Shown: piece after piece, positions 44,039-53,284 of the stretch | Layout: every line of letters begins with the position of its first letter | How positions within the stretch are numbered: position 1 is the stretch's first letter | DNA from: Glaciozyma antarctica PI12 | Lineage: Eukaryota; Basidiomycota; Microbotryomycetes; Kriegeriales; Camptobasidiaceae | DNA length: 64,000 nucleotides | NCBI GenBank assembly: GCA_002917775.1 | Contig: KZ627154.1 | Span: 93,642-157,641 of the forward strand | Direction of reading: 5' to 3' | Made by a program: the position numbers and the translations under genes | The notes under the pieces: generated by a model | Told to the model about the DNA's origin: nothing | Seen by the model: the letters and a program-made list of their open reading frames with translations, nothing else | Database searches by the model: none

Positions 44039-47000
44039 ATGGATCAGGACCAAGAGCGCCCGGCGAAGCGTCGGAGGAAACGGAAGAAGGCAAGCTGCCT
44101 GCCTTGTCAACGTCGCAAGACAAAGGTGAGTGCAGATCGCCGCGGCGGGGCGGAAGGAGAGGAGGGTAGGAGCAGGAGCAGGAGGAACAGCCTGAGGAGG
44201 AGCTGACGACGCCCGCGGGTTGTGCAGTGCGACAAGCAGGATCCTTGTGAGGCGTGTGCGAGTGAGTTGGCAGCGCGTGTATTGCTTCTGAGCTGGGCTA
44301 AACGAGATACCTCCGCAGAGCGAGATTCGGGGCACGAATGCAGTCAGTCGACCCGCCGAACCCGCGCACCAACGAGGTTGCTGATGCCTTCCTTCAGCGT
44401 GGGATCTACCCGCTATTCCAGGGGCTGCTCGCGACGTTGCTGAGGAGTTCGGAGCTCTCACACGGCGGATGCACATGGTACGTCCGTTTGCGCTCCTGAG
44501 TCCCGTCCTTCGCGGCTCGTTCCTGATACTCGAGTGCCGCAGCTGGAGAGGCAGCTGGCAGAAAAGAGCAGCATCAACTCGGCACCACCTCATCAAGACG
44601 ACCAGCTGCAGCAGCAGCAGGAATTACCGCCGACGGATATCAGCGCCATCTCTCTCTCCGACCCCAGCTCTCCCTCGCACTCGCAAAGCCCCGAGTTCCG
44701 CAACATCTACCCACTACCGCTCCGTAATCCTTCCGAACCGTCGCGCGTTATCACTGGCGATATTGATACGGAGCATGCGGCGCAAGCCCTCGAGGAACTT
44801 GCCCTCGGACGCAAACAAGTAGGTATCTCGCAGTTTCGTTTGGTCTGGCAGTAGCTGACACTTTCTTCCAGTATCTCGCTGGGGGTCTCAACAACATCGA
44901 TCTTTCCTCCGTTAGCATGTTGGCCGCAGGAAGTCCGGTGCGTTCGCTGCGCTGGCTCTGGCTGACTTTCTTAACTCAAAGGTCGCCGACGTTCCAGCTT
45001 CCGCCGCGCCGAGTCCTGGAGCGAACACGACAATTATCCTTATTCTGCGTCCAGGACAAGGGTCCGTCATCCCCGGCAAATCCTTCCAAGTCACGCACTC
45101 GCTCCTCAACAGTCTCCCCGACGAGACTGTCTCGAACGCTCTCGTCTCCAACTTTTTCGTCGAGATTGGCTGGGTCTACAACGTTCGTCGCAACTCTTCC
45201 TACTGTGCCGAACATCGGCTGATTTGCGCCTTCGTAGGTCATCCATCGTCCGACGTTCCTCGCCGAATGCGCAGAGCTATGGGCGAGTCTGCGAAACGGG
45301 AACGGTCATCGCATCGACCCTGTTCGTCCCTTCCACTCCTTCCTCGCTTCTCCTTCGCTAAACTTGGTCGCAGGCTTGGCTCTCCATCTACTACTGCGTC
45401 CTAGCCTGGTCCATCTCAACGCTCAACCCTACCGAACCTCTTCTCGCGCTTGCTGCCTACCCCGAAGCAGAGCTTCAAGCGCTTCCTCAGATTTGGGATG
45501 ACGCGGCGACAGCGGCTCTCCAAGCGAGCAGCTGGTCGACCAAGCCTCAAGTGCGAGCAGTGCAGGCGATCTGCCTCAAGCTGAGGTACCAGCGCCCTAC
45601 AGCAGAGCCTACGGCCGACACGAGCGATGGAGCCTCGTTCTTCATTTGGCTTGCGTACGTCTTCGTCGTTATTCCTCCTGCTTTGAGTGCTTGAGCTGAC
45701 GCTACTGGCGCAGTGCTGCGATTCGCCTCTGCCAGCTTCTAGGACTACACAAACTCGGATCGGATCCGTGCACGATGCCGAGAGACGATCCTGGTCTGCC
45801 TCTCCAGAGTGGCTCGCTGAAGCGCGAACTTGCGAAGCGCTTGTGGAGCTTTGTTGTGACGTACGACTGGATGGCGAGTTCCGCCGTCGAGGGTGCTGGA
45901 GGGACTCGCTGACTCTCTTTCTACGCAGTACTGCGCTGCTTCTGGGATCGGTCAAGCTCCGCCACAAAGCTGTGAGAACGCTGGTTGGCGTGCTCAAGCT
46001 GAACTACGACTGATTCATCTCTTCCTTTGGCTGCAGTCGATACCGACGAGCCTTTCAACGTCGACGACGACGACCTTGGTGCCAACATCGTCGTTCACCC
46101 TCGTCCCGCGCATCACTTGACCGATATTTCCTTCGCCACCGTTCGTCTCATTCCAGTTCTCTTCGCAGTCGATTGCTAATCTTCAAACCAGACGATGTAC
46201 TCACTCGCGCGCTATCAAATGCTGGCATCGCAACAGTCCGCAGCCCAATTCGAGACGGTCGCCAACTTGGATCGGTGTCTCCAAGCTGATATCACTCGCC
46301 TCGAGCTTATCGTCGAAGGCTCAAACCCTCGACGAAAGCCATGTACGTTGATGATCTACATCCCTCTCACACGTCCGCTGACCTTGCGTGGCCAGATCAT
46401 CGCGCTTTGCTCCTATGCATGATTCACAATCGCTTGCTGCGTCTTCATCGACCGTTCTATCTCCTCCGAGGGCAGGATCCTCGCTATCTACCCTCGACTG
46501 CGGCGTGTCTTCGGAGTGCGGGCGAGATCTGTGTTGGATTGCGGAAGATGGGGAATGGCGGACCTCGTCAGCACGTGAGTTAGTCTCTCGAAGCTCTCCT
46601 TTCGCATCGCTGACGTCTCCTTCAGCTCTGGTGGATGTGGTCGTACGGTATCGGCGCGGTCATCGTTCTCTTCAGTCCGTAGTCCTATTGTTTCTTCCTT
46701 CTGAGCTGACTATTTCCTTTCGCAGCGGAGCTCCTTCGTCAAGAGCAAGCTGGAGCCTCCTCAGACGACCTTGCCGCCCGACGTGACCTTATCCTAGGAG
46801 TCCGAGCCTTCTTCGAGCCCGGCACAGTCAGCTACACCTCTCCTGCCGCACGCAACATCTCGAAACAAGCCCTCCTCCTCATCGACCACATTCTCGCTCC
46901 TCGCTTGCAAGACGGCAACGGCATGCCCTACCCTCAGCAAACTCGCATTGGCAGTATCTTGCACGATATCGCCCTTCACGTCAAGTCACCAGGAACGGGC

Positions 47001-47310
47001 CTCATCTCCATCTTCGGCGCGCCAGTCGCTGCGGAGGTCGACGAGCTCGCAGCCTTTGCCGCAGGAGGCCACCAGGACTTCGACATTTCCAGCATTTTCG
47101 AGGGATACGACTTGGCTACGTTCGATACGTCTGTCTCCAGGCACGCTCTGCGGGAACTGGCGTCGCCGGCGGATTTGGGATTCGGAGGCTCGGGGGAGAT
47201 GGGATTGAGCCTGGATTGGGAGCCGCTTTTTAGCAGCTTTCCGTACGTCGCGTTTCCTCTTTTCAGGTCGATTACGGGCTAATGTTGGGAGTGGTAGGTC
47301 GGTCGTTTGA
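44039..47310 (+). CDS. Zn2Cys6 transcription factor with fungal-specific regulatory domain
   Basis: The start MDQDQERPAKRRRKRKK gives a basic N-terminus, then the zinc cluster SCLPCQRRKTKCDKQDPCEA / CAKRDSGHECTWDLP, spliced over three short introns. The third (44341-44395, GTCAGT to TTCAG) yields the expected CTWDLPAIPGAARDV, then a linker helix ALTRRMHMLERQLAEKSS. The rest shows the fungal-specific TF domain: VEIGWVYNVIHRPTFLAECA, AWLSIYYCVLAWSIS, AAIRLCQLLGLHKLGSD, RELAKRLWSFVVTYDWMA, MIHNRLLRLHRPFYLL, LWWMWSYGIGAVIVLF. The final intron (from 47243, GTACGT) gives the stop at 47310; unspliced it would stop at 47282. An in-frame ATG at 43997 lies inside the neighbouring transporter remnant. 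The likely role is local control of a catabolic or detoxification gene. Confidence 0.85.
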
Positions 47311-47829
47311 GCTGCTGCTGACGCGAGGCGCGTGAGGTGGTGATCGCGTTGTTGTTTTGAGAAAGGAGTAGTTCGTTTGAATGAACTATAGAGCACAGAT
47401 TTGGTGGGGTGAGACTTGGGCTTGGGGTGCGGCTGCAGAGCGAACTTGAGGAGATGGAGAGCGAGAGCGAGAGCGAGAAAAGGCTGTCTCTGTCTTCTAT
47501 CGCCAGCTTTTCCCATCTTCTGGATTCGCTGCGACGGTCAGCATGCAGCAAAACTGAAGCTGGGCGGACGTCTGCGTGCAAAGCAAGAAAGCCTGACTCC
47601 GGAGTCCGGAGCCAATCGCGAAGCCCCCCAATCGCCAACCTTTCGTCCCGCGGATCGCCCAGCCTCCACTCTGTGGCGAGGTAAGGTGATAAGTCTTGCA
47701 ATAGCCAGCGTTCTCCGGCTCGCTGTCTACCAACAAATCCTGAGCCAAATCTCAAGAGCGCTTCGCCCGGTCATACGCCCGTGCTTTAGTGTGGGGGCGC
47801 GATTTCGGCCCTCTCTTCCTCGACGCACA
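47311..47829. other. Intergenic region between regulator and P450
   Basis: About 520 bases, both flanking genes on the plus strand. This is the probable P450 promoter. It includes a short repeat AGAGCGAGAGCGAGAGCGAGAA near 47457-47478. No gene is supported. Confidence 0.5.
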
Positions 47830-49934
47830 ATGGACGTCTCTCTCAGCCAACTCGCTCCTGGTCTAGCTCTCGCCCTTGCTCTCCCCCTCTTCTTCCTCCT
47901 CTACCGCCAGCTCAGCCCCTCGCCGCGCCTTCCTCTCCCTCCAGGGCCGACACCCGGCTGGTTTGGCAACACGATCCCTCAGCCCTTCTCCTGGCGCTTC
48001 TTCGAGGATTGGACCAAGGAATACGGTGACGTTTTTACGGTATGGATTGGGCGCACGCCGATGGTGGTCGTAGGGACCTACAGGGCTTCACAGGAGCTCC
48101 TCGAGAGTCAGTCGGCTTTGACGGCGGATCGTCCGTGGGTGAGTGGAGGCAGGGCTGAGGGAGGTAACGGAAGCTGACGAGGTTTTTCGCAGAGCATTAT
48201 GGCCGGGGATACCATGTCGGGAGGGAAGCGGATCCTGCTCGTCAAGTATGGAGAGCGCTGGCGTCGCTTGAGGAAGTGCGTGCTGGTCCCTTCTCCGCAG
48301 TGCGAAGACTGACTTGTTACTGACAGGATGCTGCACCAAGGGCTTCAACCAAAGATGGCGGCGAGCTTCGAGCCGATTCAGGAAGCAGCTGCTCGCGTGC
48401 TGGTCCGCGACATCATCGCCGACCCCGCAGGTAGGTCGTTCGCTTCCTCCCTGCCTCCTTCGACTAAATCACGCTCTCCAGACTTTCAGAACTACGCAAA
48501 AAAGTACGCCGCGTCGGTAGTCATGAACATCACGTACGGAAAAACGACTCCGACGCTCTACACCGATCGCAAGTCCTCCCTCTCTCGCTCCTCACTCCTC
48601 GCTAACACCTTATCGCAGCGGAAGTTGTTGCGGTAAACGCCTACGGTCATCGGCTAGGCTCCGCTGTTCGTCCAGGAGTTTACGCCGTCGATGCCTTCCC
48701 TATCCTTCGCTTCCTGCCTGGCCAGTGGAAGCGAGATGGGAAACGATGGCACGCCGAGGAGCTCGCTCTATTCAGCAAGCAGCTTGATGGGGTGCGGGAA
48801 AAGATGGCGAGAGGGGAGAACGTCGAGGGGTTTGGGAAGTACATGATCGAGCATCAGCAAGGTACGCTCTTCGAATGGTCGCGAGTTTAGGTCGCTGACG
48901 AGGAACGCAGAATACGGACTTTCGAACGACGAAGTTGCGTATCTCGGCGGCTCGATGTTCGGAGCGGGATCAGGTGCGTCTTTCTCCTTCGCAAAGGTCT
49001 TTAAATCTCGGAACTGACCTCTGCATTTAGACACCACGGCCTCTGCGATCTCGATTGCCATCATGGCCCTCACTCTAAACCATCGCGTCGCTCAACGAGC
49101 TCAAGCCGAACTCGACCGCGTCGTCGGCCGCGAGCGTCGTGCGTTCCCTTCCTCTCCCCTCGCTCCCTCGCTAACCCTCTCCTGTGCAGCACCAACCTTC
49201 ACCGACCAAGCCGATCTCCCATACCTTCAATCCTTCATCAAAGAGGTTCGCACCTTTTTTACTCCCTCACAATCACCTCACCAACCCCCTCGCAGGTCTT
49301 TCGGTGGCGCCCCGTCTCCTCAGGCGGCTTCGCACACGCTACGACAGAAGATATCGTATACCGCGGATACCTCATTCCGAAGGGCTCTGCGATCGTAGGG
49401 AATCATTGGAGTATCTCGAGGGATCCGGCCGTCTTCAGTGAGCCGAACGAGTTTCGACCTGAGAGATGGTTCGAGAAGGTTAGAAGGTCGACAAGGCTTT
49501 GAGGAAGGATATTAATCATGTTGGGTGAGTGAGGTGGATGCCAGGTGTGAGTGTGGGCTGATTGAGCGAGCAGGTATGGCTTCGGTCGACGCGTTTGTGC
49601 AGGGAAGAACGTCGCGGATCGATCGCTGTTCAGTAAGCTCGCTCCATCCACCTGATGCCCTCCTTCTCAAGCTAACTTCGCTCCCTTGCAGTCAACTGCG
49701 CTCTCCTGATCTGGTCCTTTGATTTCGCCAAGAAGCGCGACGAGGACGGCGGGGAGATTGAGATCGACACGCTCGCGTTCACGAGCTCTGCGAATTCGCA
49801 TCGTGCGTTCCCTCTCTTTCACTCTCATCGCAGGCAGGATACTGATCCTAAATACGGTAGCGCTTCCGTATCAAGCTCAGATTACGCCGAGAGAGGGAGT
49901 GCAGACGATTATGGAGGATCTCGCTGGAATGTAG
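47830..49934 (+). CDS. Cytochrome P450 monooxygenase, with an apparent 8-base frame-breaking insertion
   Basis: The N-terminus MDVSLSQLAPGLALALALPL is a membrane anchor, followed by LPPGPTPGWFGNTIPQPFSW. Family motifs are the I-helix GGSMFGAGSDTTASAISIAI, the K-helix ExxR in FIKEVFRWRPVSSGGFAHAT, FRPERWF, and the heme loop GYGFGRRVCAGKNVADRSLF with the axial Cys. Like other microsomal P450s it would act at the ER with a P450 reductase. The substrate is unknown. Two points are odd. Intron 4 has a GC donor (GCAAGT at 48569). The exon ending in PERWFE carries a duplication-like insertion (AAGGTTAG next to AAGGTCG, about 49476-49488) that shifts frame and puts a stop at 49499-49501. The downstream exons stay intact in their own frame. 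It is either a young null allele or a sequence error. Confidence 0.82.
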
Positions 49935-50335
49935 ATTCATCTTGTAGACAGTGCTCTTCGACCGCAGAACTCAAGTGTTTCTTTTTACACCAACACTCTT
50001 TGTCTTGGAACGCACATTTTTCAGGTCGTTTCGACAGGGAACTTGCTCGACGAGCTTGACGCCCGAACCTCGTTCTTCCTCGAACTTTTGACACTGAAAG
50101 CCGCGCGACGTTCGTCGAGCTCCAGGTTCCTTATTTATATCTATCGACAGCAGAACCTCGGCCACCTGGCTAGCGGCGCCTCCCTGTCTGAGGCTTGGAA
50201 AGCTACAGTCGCTCGGTGAGCGAGTCTTGAGAGGAGGGCTTCGTTCGTCGCAGATCTCAAAAAGCGACGTTTGGACACAAAGCTATGGGGTATTGCAGCA
50301 GGCGAGGGGGAATGTAAGCAAAGAGAAGGGGCAAG
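49935..50335. other. Convergent intergenic region
   Basis: About 400 bases between the P450 stop (plus) and the stop of the first F-box gene (minus). It holds both 3' ends. No gene or RNA is visible. Confidence 0.55.
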
Positions 50336-52958
50336 CTAAATCAATCCGACTCGTCCTCGACGTTTCGGCCGCACTTTGTCGTCGTCGGAACCCGCAGCGG
50401 ACTCGCCCTCTTTGGCCGCGAGAGTGATCGTTGGGTGGATAAATGGGTGCTTCTTGGTATCGCGAACGCGCTTGAGGATCTCGCGGATCTGCAAACGCTG
50501 TCAGGCCGCTGCGAACGAGCGGAAAAGGGGAAGAACGGGACGCACGAGAGCCTTCCACTCCCACTTCGCCTCGCCACGATCGCGCACAGGGTACTCGGCC
50601 CACTGGAAGCGCCTTCCGACCTTGTCCAGATCCTCCACCGTCGCCGTCGCTTCGTCGAGCTCCGCAGCTTCGAGGAGAGCGCGCATGACAACGACGTGCC
50701 TCCCATGCGAGATTTAGCACTGGTTGTAACTCGACGACAGCCTCGAAGCGAGTGTGATGCAGTCGGGGTAAGGAACCTAACGTGTCGGGTGCAGTTCCCA
50801 CTGGCGGTAGTAGCCGGTGAAGTAGAAGTGCGAGGTGATGCGGTTGAAGAAGGTGTCGTCGTATGTTGCGGTATCGTACGAAGTCGAAGTGGAAGGAAGG
50901 GATTTGAAGGACGTCCCAGTTGTCGCAGCGAGGATGTGGCGGATGAACTTGATGCGAAGCTGATCGCGGTGCGCTTGGACGGCAGCGAGGACGTCCGTGC
51001 GATGCTCAGCCCACGACTCGTCGTCGATGTTGGACGCAGCGGAGCCGGAGATCCAAAGTTTCTTGATGAGGGGAAGGGAGGTGAATTCGGCGAGAGTGGG
51101 GAAGGTGTCGTGCGAGTGCTGATCGAGCTGCTCGGAGAAGAGGTCCTCGTGGTAGACAGGGAGGAGTGCGATGCGCTGGCGCTCGAGCGTTCCGGTGGCC
51201 CGGATGATAGCGTCCTCGGCGAGATCCTCCCTAATCTTTGCAAGCGACGCGACGGCGACGGGCTCGATGTCCTTCCAAGCTGCGGTACAGGTTTAGCGAC
51301 ATGAACCCGCAGTGCAGTCCTCGCCTCGCGAGCGCGACGCACCTTGGTCGATCTCCAGCAATGCCGCCTTTATGTAAAGCGCCAGCGAGGAGTAGTTGTA
51401 GCTACCGAAGAACTCGAATCTGTCCTTTGTCGTTAGCGCGTACATGGAGGGACAACGGTGGAAAATCGCCGCACTCGGCATCGGAGTACCCAATCTCGAA
51501 GCACTTCGTACGGAACCTGCGGCGTACGTCGAAGTGAGTTTGCTGAGCTCTTTACCACAACGGGATGACGCACTCGGCAATCCTGAGCTCCCTTTGCTTC
51601 CTCCATGCCTCCAACTCTTGTCGCTCCTGCGCCGAACCCTTCGCCTGGGCCGCCTTGATCTTCTCGACGCTCTGCGGAGGAAACGTCAGCTTCAGATCCT
51701 CCCAGCTTAACAACAATCATCTCACTGCCGCATGCCGATTCACTCGCTCCGAGCTCGCTTTGACGAAGGTCTCGACCGCCGTGGGGGTCGAAGACGGTTG
51801 CGCGCCACTACGACGACGAAGAGCGGCTCGCTTCTCCCTCGACGCATGTTCGTCTTGCTTCTGGAGGTTGTAGAGCGTCGCACTGGTTGATTCGAGATCT
51901 GACTTGAGGCATTCGAAATGAGGACGGTACTTCGCGGCCGAGCTCGTGACTGCCAGGCAGGGAACTGGTCAGTAGTCAACCTCGCGCGATGCTCAAAAAT
52001 AACCCGCAGCTACGGAAAAGTACGCAGTTGATGGCTTGAGGATGAAGGTGCTCCATGTGAGTGGCGATCTGCGGCTTCTTGATCCGCCTGCGAGATAGGG
52101 TCAGTTTCGGTTTCAAGAAGCTGGACGAGGGAACGCACGAGCTCTTCTTGCAAGCGTTGCACTGATTAGTGAGTAGATACAGCTCAATTGAGCCTGAGCG
52201 CCCGTGACACCACTTGCCGCAGTCCTGACGAGAAGCAAGTCAGTGACAACCTTCGCAGGGCTTCAATCCGAAGGAATGGCCTTAGAGGCATGCGTTGCGG
52301 AAAAGCAGTCTCGCGTACTTGATCTCGTGCAAGCCTTCAATATCAGGCAGCCACTGGTTCGCATTTACGCGCGCCGAAAGCCAGACCCCCTTCGCCGAGT
52401 TCGAGAGCAGGAGAGCGCGAAATACACGACCGGTGCGAAGGAGGTTGAGGAGGTCACTGGATTCGAGGTTCTGCCAGCATAGCTTAGCTATAAACTTCGC
52501 GAGAAAGGAAGGAGCAGACTGACCTCGGCGAGCACGTCGAGAGGCGCCGCCAGGAAGGACTCCAGTGGCGCTGGCTTCGCCTCCACTGGCTCGAGAGCAC
52601 TAGGCTGCCCTACGTCCTTGTTCTGAGAGCGCGTCTTGCGGGCCTTCTTCTTCCTCGGCTTCGACCGCGCTGCAGCTGCCCCAAGGGAGGCCAGGTCAGC
52701 TCACAGCTGCTCTCCCTCGCGCCGAGCTGCTCCCCGCTCTTCCTCCCCACTCGAGAAACACCTGTACTCACTAGGGTCGTAGTCGTCGTCCTCTTTTACT
52801 CTAATCGTCGCGTCCTCCGCGCCATCACACGCGGCGCCGTTCGGACCGCCTTCCTCCCTCCTGGCGACTCCGACTCCGTCCTCCGCCTCGTCCTCGCTGC
52901 TGGTGTTCTCCGCGTAGCTGATTGTGTGGCCGGCGGACCGCTTCTGAAGGGTTGACAT
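50336..52958 (-). CDS. F-box protein, first member of a tandem pair
   Basis: The N-terminus MSTLQKRSAGHTISYAENTS is acidic, then Lys/Arg-rich (SKPRKKKARKTRSQNK). The F-box is split by an intron: ESFLAAPLDVLAE, then NLESSDLLNLLRTGRVFRAL and LLSNSAKGVWLSARVNANQW with the conserved Trp. Cys pairs follow (DCGKWCHG, QCNACKKS). Further exons read YRPHFECLKSDLESTSATLY, VETFVKASSERVNRHAA, FEFFGSYNYSSLALYIKAAL, IRATGTLERQRIALLPVYHE, and the end VMRALLEAAELDEATATVED, FQWAEYPVRDRG, IREILKRVRDTKKHPFIHPT. F-box proteins are substrate adaptors of SCF ubiquitin ligases. This subtype is known to me only as an expanded family in basidiomycetes. The intron after FRN needs a GC donor (GCATGC at 52293). About ten exons; not all boundaries were fixed. 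Confidence 0.7.
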
Positions 52959-53284
52959 CGCGTCGAGGAACTCGAACTGGGATCTCACTTCTTTCTTTGA
53001 GGCGACTTTCTCGAGCGGAGGCCTGAGGTCGAACGATTTCCTTTGGGATTCCAGGGCCTCATGCGTCGCCCAGCAAGGCGATAGAGTAACTCGCACGAAA
53101 GTGATCAGGTACCAGCCTCAGAGAAGGAGAGGAGGATCCTCGGTGAGCGACCCCATCCTCCTCGAACGACCTGTTCTCCTCGAGCAACGCCATAACTGAA
53201 ACGCTGCTTTGCCTAGATTGCGGTAAAACGAGGGATGATGCAGATAGGGAGAGTAGCAGGCTCATGCAAGCGAAAAACAGGGAC
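52959..53284. other. Intergenic region between the two F-box genes
   Basis: About 325 bases. It contains the promoter of the first F-box gene and the 3' end of the second. An in-frame upstream ATG at 53096 could extend the first gene, but that sequence has no counterpart in its paralogue. Confidence 0.5.

Noticed and set aside
44336-44400. Frameshift in the zinc cluster of the regulator at 44039
   Set aside because: A normal 55-nt intron (GTCAGT to TTCAG, 44341-44395) restores the expected CTWDLP sequence, so no break is needed.
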